Assembly: GCA_049999725.1 (NCBI GenBank)
Contig: JBNGIS010007861.1
Coordinates: 1 to 43,578, forward strand
Length of the DNA: 43,578 nt
From: Haplomitrium mnioides
Lineage: Eukaryota > Marchantiophyta > Haplomitriopsida > Calobryales
Reading direction: 5' to 3'
Both the position numbers and the translations under genes were made by a program. Positions within the stretch are counted from its first letter, which is position 1. Each line of letters begins with the position of its first letter. The notes under the pieces were generated by a model. That model saw only the letters and a list, made by a program, of their open reading frames with translations, ran no database searches and was not told where the DNA came from. Below are positions 1-10,784 of this stretch, one piece after another.

Positions 1-206
1 GGGTGTACATAAGCAAGATTGGTCTTTGAAGTGATTGTTGATAGTCGAAAAGGTTTGCAAGGTGAAGTTGAGATTCCTTAAGATCTAAAAGGGATAACTT
101 GGATGCAATGCCATCTCACAAAAAACTTGAGGCCTTATTTGTCGCCTCTTTCTTCCAAAGTGGCACTTTGAGGGGTTTAAGGCCTGAACGAAGGGGCAAA
201 CATACA
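1..206 (+). repeat. 3' end of the 5' LTR of A1
   Basis: This stretch aligns with 7996-8198 and with 36540-36752, the ends of two other LTRs of the family. The match to the 3' LTR stops just before the primer-binding site at 211, which sets the LTR boundary near 206. The rest of this LTR (about 1.95 kb) is outside the window. Confidence 0.85.
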
Positions 207-210
207 TTTT

Positions 211-229
211 TGGCGCTAGAAAAAGGGCC
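211..229 (+). other. Primer-binding site of A1
   Basis: The sequence begins TGGCGCTAG and lies about 4 bases after the LTR end. A tRNA with a 3' end of ...CGCCA would pair with its first bases. The same site occurs in copy A2 at 36757. I could not assign the tRNA from memory. An 11-base unit containing GAGACCAACCT is repeated just downstream (about 246-275) in A1 but not in A2. Confidence 0.6.
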
Positions 230-483
230 AAGGTTTGCAAGAACTTGAGACCAACCTGAGACCAACCTGAGACCAAGTTATCATCTTTTCTACAAAGGAC
301 CTCAAGGTCGTATCAAGATACGGGTAGAAAGCTATGAGAAACAAGCTGCCTAACGGGCTAATGAAAGCAAAGTGGAGAGGGGTATCGACTTGTGGGTGGA
401 GTTGGCCTTGCCTTGTGCTATAATGGCCAGCCGGGTGCCTCTTTCTAGATTGAGAGTCTGTTTCAATTACAAGTCCTTCAAGG

Positions 484-1945
484 GATGACCCCGATGACTA
501 GCTAGACAACCTCGAAAATGCCGTAGCAGCAAATAGAGAGAGCCATATGAAAGTCGGTATCTTGCCAACGGTTTTGAAGGGAGAAGCACAACCCTGGTAC
601 AAAGATTTGTGAGACAATATTAAAAGGGATTGGGGAGCATTCAAGGCTGGTTTCGTGGCTGAATTCCAAGGGATTGGGGAAGAGACGTAAGCATTAACCA
701 AGAGGGTCAACTAAAAATGAAGAGAAAGGAATCAGTGAGAAGATTCTTACAAAGATTAAAAAAAAAAGCTCTGAAGCTGAATCCGCCAACCACCAACAGA
801 ATGCTAACAACGTGGTTCCTCGCAGCCCTACCTAGAGAAATAAGGACCCACGTAAGGTAGACGGACCCTCAGACCCTAGAGTAGGCGGTAAATGCGGATG
901 AATCCCATGCCAAGGCTGTGATCACGAGCTCTTGAAGGAAAACAAGAATGAAGTATGAGTCTAAAGATTCTTGAGACACTTCAAGCAATGGAGAAGAGAC
1001 AGACGAGAGCTCCGCATCTACTTCGGAGAGCGAAGGTGTTTCGAATAGCATCAACTCGGAGGAGGACCGAGCTTCTCGAAAAAAGAAATAGAGGAAGGAG
1101 CAAAAGAAAAAGAAACATGCCAAGGATTGGGAATTCCATCAGTGTAGAGAGGCCAAAAAGAGGAAATCCAAAAAAGGCGAACCCAAACCCAAACCTAAGA
1201 GAAAGCCAGTGGGGAAGGATCAGATTGTTGAGTTAAGTGCCAAGATGGAAGCCATGAACATCCTCATGGCGGGGATCAAACGGAAGATCGCCCACTCCCA
1301 ACCATATGAGTGGGAGTGTGGTGCATCAGATGTAACAAGCATGGCCACTCTCCCCAAGAATGCTTTGCAGAGGCCAACGCCATCCATTGTCTGAGGGAAG
1401 AGGCATCGGACTTCATAAGGGAAGAAGTCGATTACATGCTAGAAGAGGCCCCACAAACAATGTACCAAATCAGTGGAGGGCCTCGCACCATGCTTGGCAG
1501 ACCCGCAAGAGTGAGCGGGAGACAAGGCAATGGGTGGGCCGCAACTAGACCACCTCGAGCGACCATTATGGTATGTTGGAATTGTGGCCAGCCTGGGCAC
1601 ATTTCTTCAAATTGTCCTAAGCCCCGGAAGAGTAGTTATGGCCATTAACTTGCATTGTGTTTTCAAAGCAAGAAGGAGGGGCATGTGGTTGTCAATTGCC
1701 CTCTCAACTGAAGGATCGAGGTGGCCTCTAACACCAACATAAACCTTCCAACACCTGCAGTAAATAATCTGGTAGAATTAGAGAGGGGGGAGGCAGTGAG
1801 GCATGAAAAGGAAAAGGAGGAAGCTGAGCTGGCTAGGTGGGAGACCCCAACCTCCAAAGATTGCTACAAGGTGATACCCGAGCTGGAGCCAAGTCCAAGA
1901 AAAAGAACTAGCAAAAGAGTGAACAAAAAATTAAGATTGGGGTGA
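484..1945 (+). pseudogene. A1 gag: capsid region and three CCHC zinc knuckles, broken
   Basis: The capsid-type part (about 484-690, frame 1) holds a run reading ILPTVLKGEAQPWY, typical of retrotransposon Gag. It is followed by a Ser/Glu-rich stretch (about 955-1090) and a Lys-rich stretch (about 1090-1210). Three zinc knuckles follow in frame 2: CIRCNKHGHSPQEC at 1322-1363, CWNCGQPGHISSNC at 1574-1615, and a third at 1658-1699 in which the second Cys is Ser. Gag binds and packages the element RNA. Breaks include a TAG near 499 where the neighbouring context suggests Trp, further stops through the capsid part, and a change of frame between capsid and knuckles. The end is arbitrary, where the basic tail stops. 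Confidence 0.8.
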
Positions 1946-2004
1946 CTCAAGGATCCTCATCATGTAGCGATTCGGATTACCAGCGGGACAATTCAAAGTG
2001 GTTT

Positions 2005-3090
2005 TATCCTAAGCAGTAAGACAACGTGAGAAAGCAGCTATAGGCATTGGAAGCATTGGAGGAAGAGGAGGCAGCAATTGAGACCCTAAAGAAGGTCTAA
2101 AAAGAGCAGGAAGAGCCCAAAGAGCTAGAGGCAAAGATTGCACCCAAAGAAGGAGAAATGAAACCAGTCCACTACAACATCCAAACTGACGTGAAAGATT
2201 GCCCAATCACAGCTACAATAGGACAACTGAATAAAAGTAGCCCCTTGTAAAGATGGCAACTAAGGAAATTGCTGATGGGAGCCAAGAGAAGGAGGAGATT
2301 GCCCTAGGTAGGAGCTCAAACGAATGTGCAATTAGTATGCGAAGATAAGGGAGATCCTGAAATTGACATTTAGATAGAGGGGTGTACATTGTCACTGGTC
2401 TCCACAAACGGAGGGACAAGAGTCAACATCATGGTGGAGGAGACTGCCCACAAATTGGGATTTAGAGAATTCCAACCTACTGCTCGGATCATGAGATTGG
2501 CAGATGGGTCCCGAGTTAAACCTTTGGGCTCCCTACTTCGAGTACCCATTTTCATCGAGGGCAAAGAATTCAAGTTAAACTATCTTGTAATACGTATAGG
2601 CCGAGCCTCTTCGTACCGAGTGCTGATCAGAAGACCTTGGCTGTATGGAGCCCGAGTCCTACACAATTAAGGAAATTCAACCTTGGTATTTGGTTATGAA
2701 AAAATAGTTGTTCACTATGGATCGGTGTCGCATCTGGGAGAGACGCAAGAAAATGAGGAGTATGATATCGAGTGGTCAAAAGAGGAGGAGGAATTAGAGT
2801 ATCACTATTGGGTCCAAATGGTTAGCGAAGCTATAGAGGAAGATTTGGCGGAGGTAGGAGTGGTGACGATCAACGAGATAGAGCTCGCAAAGTGCACAGA
2901 GGCAGAACCCATCATGAGGGAGCCCACCAAAAATTTTGCAAACGATGAGGCCACTGAGGCCAAAAGAAAAGAGAGGTCTGAAGTGCCTTATCAAATGCAA
3001 GCGAAAGAATTAGAAAAGTCTGAAATGTCTCATCGGGATCGAGGGGGGTTGTGGTTGGCAACGTTGATGCAGTAAGGTAGTTGATAGTGG
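2005..3090 (+). pseudogene. A1 coiled-coil linker, aspartic protease and acidic spacer, broken
   Basis: From about 2030 there is a Glu/Leu/Ala-rich heptad-like segment, predicted by eye as coiled coil. The retropepsin-like domain spans about 2350-2670. It has the N-terminal active-site region NGGTRVNIMVEETAHKLGF, in which the expected catalytic Asp is Asn (A2 has Asp at the matching place), and the C-terminal motif VLIRRPWLYGARVL. After it comes a Glu-rich spacer to about 3075, in frame 1 and open over long stretches. The protease would cut Gag-Pol. A stop lies at about 2373 before the active site, so this copy is inactive. Confidence 0.75.
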
Positions 3091-3099
3091 AGGAATGAG

Positions 3100-4114
3100 A
3101 TGGGCATAGTGTACACATCACAACACAAACAGGTGATTGTCCAAGAGGGACGAAAATTCCATATCGGCTCTGGTTTACCCAAAACCACAGAGCGAGCATT
3201 AACCCACCTCTTTACGAATTTTGGTGATGCCTTTACGTGGAGTTGTGTGGACCTAGAAGGAGTCCCCAAGGAATTGGAAGAACATCGAATCGACCTCAAA
3301 CCCATAGCGATTCCAGTGAGACAACGCCAATACTGGATGAACCCTCAATTTTCCTTGATGGTAAAGGAGGAAATTGATAAATTTCTCGAAGCAAATTTCA
3401 TGCGGAAAATCAGAGTGTGACAGGATTTTTGAAAATTGAATGAAGTGACCAAAAAGGATCACTACCCTTTACCCTTCATAGATAGGGTGCTGGATTTGGT
3501 GGCCAGGCAACAGGTCTACAGCTTCCTAGATGGATACTCAAGATACAATCAGATCTAGATTCGGGAGGAGGACAAGTTAATAGGGGTTGTTTGCCTTCCA
3601 AAGAATGCCTTTCCGACTCTACAATGCACTCAGAACCTTTCAACGGATGATGATGAACATCTTCCATGATTACTTGAGGAAATTTTAGGAAATCTTCATC
3701 GATGACTTTGTGGTATACGGGAAGATCTGCAACCATGAGCGGGATGTGAGACTCACTCTCCAACATTGCCAAGAAACAGGGCTGTGGTTGCATCTAGGGA
3801 AGTGCTCCTTTGGATGTACAGAAGGAATTCTCCTCGGGCATAGAATTTTTAGTCGAGGCATTGAGGTAGATCGAGAAAAAGTCAAAATCTGGATGAGGGT
3901 GGCATTCCCCACCAACTTGAAGGAGGTGCAAGGCTTTCTTGGGTGTGAAGGCTACTACCAAAGATTCATCAATCAGTTTTCCTTAATGGCCTTGCCTTTC
4001 ACAGAGATGACAAAGGGGGGCAGTACCTTTGAGGCCACCCCCAAGAGACTAGCAAGCTTCCATGAGTTGAAGCAGAGACTTGCAAGTGCCTCCATACTCA
4101 TGCCCTCTAGTTGG
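3100..4114 (+). pseudogene. A1 reverse transcriptase, broken
   Basis: Fingers and palm blocks are recognisable: a run ending VKEEIDKFLEANF near 3400, DGYSRYNQI near 3530, and the catalytic FIDD motif at 3695-3706, followed by VVYGK. The connection domain has FLGCEGYYQRFI near 3930. Compared with A2, A1 lacks about 70 bases near 3402 and about 25 bases near 3578. The second gap removes the palm segment before the motif and shifts the frame from 1 to 2. The FIDD aspartates are kept here, whereas A2 has FIDN. Confidence 0.88.
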
Positions 4115-4446
4115 GGAAAGGAATTCCCTATCATGATTGATGTGTCAGGCTTCTGAATATGTGCAGTATTAAGCAAGGCAGACAAGAAGGTTAGGGACCA
4201 TCCCATTTACTTTGCTAGCAAGTTGCTGGCCCCTACTGAGAAAAATTACTCTGCTACCGACCGGGAGGCCTTGGGGATCATCTATGCATTGAAGAAATTC
4301 AGACATTACCTCCTGCATTATAAGGTGATCTTTCACATGGATCACAATGCCCTTAAATACATGGTGAGTAAGCTTGATGTGATAGGCAAGATCGCAAGGT
4401 GGGTACTTCTCCTACATGATTTTGATTTTGAAGTGCAATCAAACTA
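4115..4446 (+). pseudogene. A1 RNase H domain, broken
   Basis: The domain opens with IMIDVSGF (first catalytic Asp) near 4130 and continues with IYFASKLLAPTEKNYSATDRE, which carries the conserved Glu, then HMDHNALKYM with the following Asp. This is the usual RNase H of Ty3/gypsy Pol, which removes the RNA strand during reverse transcription. A TGA follows the first block (about 4154), a frameshift lies before the second block, and a stop at 4447 ends the frame before integrase. Confidence 0.85.
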
Positions 4447-4482
4447 GGAAAAAAACATGGCAATGTTGATTTCTGCTCTCAC

Positions 4483-5849
4483 GTGGACAGGCTAATCAAC
4501 ATGGAGGAGGTGGATGACGCCTTCCCAGATAAGGACCTATTCCAAGTCAAAAGTGGGAAGCCAACGGATTATGCCGACATCATCGAATTTCTCCAGTTAG
4601 CACAAATTCTACAAGGCAGCAATAGAGAGGAGGCGGTAGTATTTCTCCAAAGAATGAAATCGTATCTCGTAGTGAAGGGAGTGTTCCATAAGCAGGGTCT
4701 AGACAGTATGATCAGAAGGTGCCTAGAACCAGATCAAGTCATAGTGGTAATGCAGCCTTTGCATGGAGAGGAAGTGGAGGGCCACTTCACAGTGCATGCC
4801 ACGGTAAGGAAAGTGTTGAATGTAGGATACAGGTGGCCAACACTGCACAAGGATATGCACTTCTGTGTGAAGAGATGCGATGCTTGTCAAAGGACGAGAA
4901 AACCAGCGGCCAACCTACATTACCCATTGGTTCCAATCATCCTACTGGCACCATTTGAGAAATAGGACATAGATTTTATTGAGCCAATTGCACCATCAAC
5001 CCGACGGAGAAACATGTACATTTTGTTGGCCACAAATTACGCCACCAAGTGGGTTGAGGCCAGAGCCACCCAAAGAGATGATGCAAAAATAGTGGCAATC
5101 TTCCTCTACGAGTAGATGTTTTGCAGATTTGGGCCACCAATAGAGCTGGTTAATGACCAGGGCACACACTTCATCAATTAGGTGATCAAGGACTTGACAT
5201 TAAGGTATCGAATCAAGCACCAACACACCATAGCTTATCATCCGAAAGAAAGCGGGTTGACAGATAGGGCGAATGGAATCATGGGCAAGATACTCAGCAA
5301 GATGGTGGTAGCAAACAAGGCCGACTGGGATCTCAAGCTACCGACAGCGACACACATTAAAACTTGGCCTACAAGACTACCACTGGCTACTGTTTTTATT
5401 TCCTAGTCTTCAGACAACGCGCATTGATATCAGTTGAGTACGAAGTACCAACCAGAAGACTCTTAAAGGAAGAGAGAACGGCAGAGGACCAGAGTAGAAG
5501 GGAAAGGCTGTATCAACTAGAAGGATTGGAGGAAACTCGAGAGCAAGCTCTAGGGCAATTGGAACACCACCAAATATTGCAAAAGAAGCAACACGATAAG
5601 GGACTAAAGTCGACAGAGATTTGTGAAGGAGACCTAGTGTTGTTGTACGACAGTCGATTTATATATTTTCTGAGAAAATTGCACACAAGGTAGATCATAC
5701 CATTTGTTCTATAGAAGCTGCATCGCAACGGGTCCGCAGAGCTCGAAACATTACATGAGGAATGATTCACAAATAAGGTACATTACGATCGCCTCAAGAG
5801 ATATGTTAACAGAGAAGAGGACGGAGGGGGTCCGAAGTTGACCCGCTAA
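4483..5849 (+). pseudogene. A1 integrase, broken, third catalytic acid is Asp
   Basis: The N-terminal HHCC zinc finger lies at about 4780-4905, ending CVKRCDACQR. The core has Asp at 4972-4974 (DIDFI), Asp at 5155-5157 (LVNDQGTHF), and Asp at 5263-5265 where Glu is usual. The last two are 36 residues apart, the normal D-35-E spacing. The C-terminal part has GDLVLLYDSRF and ends with KVHYDRLKRYV and a TAA at 5847. There is no chromodomain. Stops occur at about 4963, 5113, 5179, 5404 and 5692, and frameshifts lie between about 5182 and 5410. The domain would insert the cDNA into the host chromosome. Confidence 0.87.
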
Positions 5850-6011
5850 GGAAGTTCAGACGTGATGTCGATTGGGGTGGGTGTGTGAGTGTGTTGAGAG
5901 GTTGTAATTTCAATTCAGGGATTTTGCATCTAGCTAGATAGTGGCCACAACAAATCAAGCAACCAGTATAGCGGAAATGGAGGATAGGTGTTCGCAAAGA
6001 TGCTTTAGACT

Positions 6012-6020
6012 AAAAGGGGG
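6012..6020 (+). other. Polypurine tract of A1
   Basis: AAAAGGGGG sits directly before the first base of the 3' LTR (AGTTAT...). The same tract is found before the 3' LTR of A2 at 42636-42644. It would prime plus-strand DNA synthesis. About 160 bases of non-coding sequence separate it from the integrase stop. Confidence 0.8.
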
Positions 6021-6835
6021 AGTTATATCAACTAGTGACATGAGATGTTAATGAAGATTCTTAGATATTGGAAACTTCATGGAAGAATTTCTCCCCTCTT
6101 AGGGGTTAAGATACTCCAGAAGCAATAGAACAACTAATATCAGTAAGTAAGAGCAAATCGCTCAATTATCCGATCTCAAGAGCGGATTCGGGACTAGGAC
6201 GGGGAAGGAAGGGATATTCATCAGAGGTAGTTGCAAGGAAGAGGAAGGTAGAGCGATCTCAGAAGAGGAGGAAGATGCAGGCTCAAGTGAGGAAGATCAA
6301 GGGAACGAGACAAGATCAACAATTCAGCGCTAGAAGAGAGGGGCTTCGGGTAAGGCAACAGGCTCTAGCATTACTTTCAGGACATCAGCTAGGAGCAAAA
6401 GCGAGAGGATGGAAGGTGCCCCAGCACGCCAAAACAAGGAATTAGAAGAAGTAGGGAGAATGCAATGACCCTTGTAAAGCAACGAAAACACGAGGGTTTG
6501 GGGGACGCTCTGTCCCCCCAGGTGTTGACAGGCTTCACCAAGGTCCAAACCCACTTCGGCCTTCTAAAGAATGTTTGGCAAAATTTTGTAGAGAGTATTG
6601 GGTAGAGGGGAAGGGGGGGTGTGAGAATCCACTCCAAAGGCATGCGCCGGGTAGAATCCTATCGGCTCAAGTCAACTTCGGAGTCGGGATGCTCAGTCCA
6701 ATGTTTTAGTCAAACGCAACAGTTCAACTTCCCCTTTGAAAGCGGCGGTGGACGATGCCCATCGGAAAGGGTCAAACTTTGAGGTTGACCATCAAAGCTT
6801 ACTTGTTTTGGAGTACCTATTTGGATCTTGGCCAA

Positions 6836-6990
6836 GTTTGTCTTTTTGCAGATCTTTGCCAAGCTCACCCTCTTTGAATTAGTATTTCGGATTGCACCAA
6901 GCTCACCTTTTACGGATCTACGCCAAGGTCATCCTCTTCGGATCAGCTTTTTAGACTCGCGTCGATCCCATCTACATCGGGGTGAAACGA
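6836..6990 (+). repeat. Short tandem repeats inside the family A LTR
   Basis: A unit containing GCCAAGCTCACCCTCTTCGG, followed by a T-rich end, occurs about three times with changes. Matching arrays are at 35395-35540 in the A2 5' LTR and 43440-43578 in the A2 3' LTR, so the array is part of the family. Such arrays in long LTRs often overlap enhancer or U3 sequence. That role is inference only. Confidence 0.65.
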
Positions 6991-7736
6991 GGGGGGAGTA
7001 TAGATTGGCTCGTTTTGATTGTCAAGGGATTGAAGTTACAGTTGATGTGGAGGTGTGCGGGGGAACTATCATGAACAAAAAGTGCACCGAGAGAGAGAGG
7101 AGGGAATTCTAGTGAAGCTTTACTTAGAGCAAGTGGACTCGTGCAAGAGGGCTAGCAGGGATGCAAGGGGACTGGAAGGGTGCTGAGAATTGCTGGGTGG
7201 GGAGCTCTAGAGGCTCAGGCGATCCAGGTGTACTCATTCCTACAGGTGGACTAGCATTCAGCAGTGGATCGACACTTAAAACAGAAGGGAAATCTTTCGG
7301 TCCTAAATTCAGGAGAGGCTGCCAAGGGGGGATCTTGGGTTCATCTCAACGTCGTTTGTAGAGAAGCATCAATCCTAGGAGCGCTCAGAGTTCGTTTCTG
7401 GTCTTAACTCTCAAGTAGAGCCAAGAGAGGAGTGGTTGCGTTAGTGCTTGTGCACTGCACAGAAGATCCAGTCGAGGTTCAGGGTGGAGTGGGTCGGCCA
7501 GCAGTCGAGAGGACCGTCTTCTAGAGGTGGAAGTTAAAGAAATCCTCTTCCAAGGATGAGGAAGTAAATTCAGGCCTTCTCACGAGGGAAGTTGAAAAAC
7601 TATCTGGACATAGTGTGTAGGTGAGAGAACGAATGAGTGATGAATGGTTGTGGAGAATTGGAGAAGTCTAGTTTTGAATGTGAGAGCATGTGGCATTGAG
7701 GTTGCTCGGAATCGAAAGGCATGTGGTGAAGTTCAA

Positions 7737-7761
7737 TGTGTGTGTGTGTGTGTGTGTGTGG
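7737..7761 (+). repeat. (TG)n microsatellite in LTR
   Basis: About twelve TG dinucleotides in a row. The same position in the A2 5' LTR (about 36290-36310) has a shorter run, so the tract has grown or shrunk between copies. Confidence 0.9.
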
Positions 7762-8198
7762 GTGTGTTGGATAGATTTGTCTCTTTTTGGATTTCCCAAA
7801 AAGTACTTTGGATTCGAAAAAACCTAGGATTTCAGCTTGATAGAAACCAAGGAAGGCAACATTTAGAGGGATACAGAACTGTAGGTCATGCCCCTTTGTA
7901 TTTCGGGTGTTGAACCTTGAGTCCATTTTGCAATCAAGGTGTCTTGTCCATTCTTGGATCCCTTCAGATTGTAGACTAGATGTACTTTGGGTGTGGGTGT
8001 AAATAAGAAAGATTGGTCTTTGAAGTGATTGTTGATAGTTTGAAAGGTTTGCAAGGTGAAGTCAAGATTCCTTAAGATCTAAAAGGGACTACTTGGATGT
8101 GGAGCCATCTCACAAAAGAACCTAAGGCCAGATTTGTTGCCCCTTTCTTCCAAAGTGGCACCTTTGAGGGTTAAGGCCTAAAGGAGGGGAATGACATG

Positions 8199-10784
8199 AG
8201 TCCCTTGAGCTTTTTTCTTTATATGCATTTGTGTAGGTTTAGTTCAAGCTAGGCCCCTCTCTTTTCTTCATCACAAATGAGTGTTTTGTGCAAGGCCTTA
8301 TTCTCAATTTGCTTCTATTGTTTGGTTATTGGCTTGTCCGTTTAGAGTTTCGACCATGGAGGAGGCCCATGGAGCTCCCGTTACCCTTTTGTTGGCCCTT
8401 GCATTCATTAGTCCGAGTCACACTATGGTTCGCAACCCCCTTGGGTTTTAGAGCATGTCTCCCTATTTGTTTCCTAATTTCCTCGCCTTTGTCTATTGTT
8501 GTTCCTTCTCCTTCGCAGCGCTTCTCTTTGTCACATGGCGGTGCTTCTTGGCTTGGACGCTTGACCAAGTCACTTCTTCACTTCTCTTTTCTCTTTGTAG
8601 ATGAGATGCAAGCCTTGTTTGGCTCTCCGTGATGGCTTTCTTATATATTGCTTCTGATGTTTTTCCTTTTTTGCTTTGTGTTGTCCCTTCTACAAGGTAA
8701 CTAATCGCGGTCATGGTGAAAACCTGCCAGCCCTTCTCTTTGAGGCTTTAGACACTCCTGACGACTTCTTTGAATTGGCTTTCTTGGCTCTTGGTGGTAG
8801 TGGCTTGGCTCCTATGAAGGGGGTAGTCTTTGACTCCCTTGCGTCACCTTGCTCTTTTTCCCTTCTTGAGTTACCCTTGACCTCCTGGTGTGGATGATGG
8901 CTGGTGTGGCTATAGGTCTTCTCGTGGTGTCTTGACCACCTTGTTTTGCTTCTTGGGACCAAGCTTTAGCGATTCCTTGTTCATGCGTCGTCCCCTGCGT
9001 CTACTGCATTTTGAGCCTTTGTGTGTTTGCGATGATACCTCCCTTGATGAGCTCGTGCGTTAGTTGGTAACTCAAGAAGCTTTCATTCCCCTCTACTTTT
9101 TCTTTTGTTATTCATTTTTTTTGAAGGCTCATTCCTCTTTACATGCTTCGCTTCCTCGTTTACGAAGGCATTTACCCAATCCAACGACCTTGGCTTCCTC
9201 TCACTCGCTTTCATCTTTCTTTGATGTTAAGGTGTTTTAGCTAGTTCGGGGTTCAATGCTTTGCAGATTATTCAAGCTCTCTTTGAGTGCCTAATTGCCC
9301 TTCCTTGCTGCTCTAGATAGCATACTTGTGATGGTTCTTAGGCATGGAGTGCTCATCTTGTGCTATGGCTAGATGAACCTTCACTTTGGTGTTACGCCTT
9401 TGAATTTGTCTTTGGAACTGGCCGATTTCACCTTCTCCATCATGTTGCTATTTCCATGCCATGCTTCGGATGTAGGTATAGTCCCTAAGGGCAAGGTCCT
9501 CTCATGGTGGTTGATAGGCTAGTTTGAGGCTCCATGAGGCTTTTTTTTTGTTCATGGCATCCATTATTTTTACTTGGAGCACCGGGAGAGTTTTGTTTAG
9601 GTGTAGATAGCTCAAGTTTAGATTGTTACCGGGGTTCAGACTACTACGAGGGTCCTTGCTTTTTTCTTGTTTGGCTTGCTCACCTCCCCCCTCTTCCCCT
9701 TCCTCCCTCATGTTTTGGCCTCTCCAAATATTCTTCTTGCTACTTTGACACACTCTCCTGTTCTTGCCGGAAGCTGCTCTATGACCTGACTGGTTAGTCT
9801 AGTTCCCTCTAGCTTCAGCTGGCTTGATTTCCGGTGGTTCATGTTTTTACTTATAACTTTTATTTAAGTGCCAAATTCTTCCACTTCCAAAAAAATTGCA
9901 AAAAGAGAAACCGTCACGCTTCCTGTTTGCACAAATGCAAAAAAGAAAAGGAAAAGAAACATCTTGCTCCTCTCCTTTGTGCCTACCTCATTGGTTCAAC
10001 CCTCATTTCAGTCTTGACCTCCCATTGTCTCTTGTGTAGCAGTTCTCATTCGTGGTGCACTCTAATCGTCGTCTACTACACCACTTAAGCTCTTGTTGCC
10101 ATTGCCTTTGGACCCCTTTGTACTTTCTTTGATAGATGTCTATCTTGCCACTGTTGCCATTGTCATTGCCTCCACCTTCAGATCCTTTTACCTTCTTTTA
10201 CTTTGTTTAAGACTTTTATGAAGGAATTTCACTTTATTATCAATAATTTCTCTTAAACGTTACAACTTGCATTTAGGTCCTTAGTCACTCCCAAGGGCTG
10301 GTATGCCTCCAGATCCCTCTCTTTTCCACTTTGCGTTTCTGCAGTTGACTCTCCGTGACTCCATTTCGAGATTGGCCCTTACACGCTAGTGGCTTGATTG
10401 TTGCCCAAAATAGAAGAGCTGGTGCCCCGTCTTCTAAAGCTACTCCTTGATTGCTCTAGTTGCTCTGTCCGGTCGCTTCAGCGTGATCCTCCCTTGTCAT
10501 GAACTTTCTATCTCACCCTAATGTCCAACTGATTGTTGCCCCCTTTTTGGTCCACAACCCTCATTTGTAGTCATTTGGCACTTTTGGATGAATCATGTGC
10601 CCTTGATATAGTAAAATCAAAGCACATGAACAGAAATTGAATTGTTTTGAGGAAGCCCTATTCCCAACCTACTGAAAGGGGTTGACATCAATATACATTA
10701 TGCTCATTTGTTATTAGCTTGAGTTTGGATATAGTCTTGTATAGTGTCTAGATTGGAAATAAGTTCTTATTTCACAAAACGCAA
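8199..10784. other. Pyrimidine-rich stretch without a recognised gene
   Basis: The plus strand is strongly C/T-rich through about 8200-10560, with many CTT, TTG and CCT runs. ORFs of 60-114 codons occur on both strands, but none has a motif, repeat copy or start context I recognise. The minus strand near 10220 holds ATTGATAATAAAGTG, which could belong to an old transcript end. It could be a decayed long LTR or leader of another family, but nothing else in the window aligns with it by eye. Confidence 0.4.

Larger units (their letters stand above)
1..8198 (+). mobile_element. Family A Ty3/gypsy LTR retrotransposon, copy A1 (5' end outside window)
   Basis: The order is LTR end, primer-binding site, gag, protease, reverse transcriptase, RNase H, integrase, purine tract and LTR, which is the Ty3/gypsy order. 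The first ~206 bases match the last ~200 bases of the LTR at 6021-8198, so this is a two-LTR element whose 5' LTR starts before the window. There is no chromodomain and no envelope-like ORF between integrase and the purine tract. All genes carry stops and frameshifts, so the copy is dead. A second copy in the same orientation lies at 34611-43578. The lineage within Ty3/gypsy is uncertain: the F-x-D-D form of the RT motif and the long LTRs fit the Athila/Tat side better than chromoviruses. Confidence 0.9.
6021..8198 (+). repeat. 3' LTR of A1 (about 2.18 kb)
   Basis: It aligns along its length with 34611-36752 and, over the first 930 bases, with 42645-43578. It begins AGTTAT right after the purine tract and ends near ...AATGACA, where similarity to the 5' LTR end stops. 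The first bases are not the usual TG. It holds three degenerate copies of a ~40-base unit (6836-6990) and a TG microsatellite (7737-7761). I see no convincing TATA box. The bases after it (TGAGT) would be one target-site copy, but the left copy is outside the window. Confidence 0.88.

Noticed and set aside
5850-6011. Search for an envelope-like gene after family A integrase
   Set aside because: Only about 160 bases lie between the integrase stop and the purine tract, so no third ORF exists.
8326-8962. Minus-strand ORFs of 73-83 codons rich in Lys, Glu and Ser
   Set aside because: The composition follows from the purine-rich minus strand; no motif or start context supports them.
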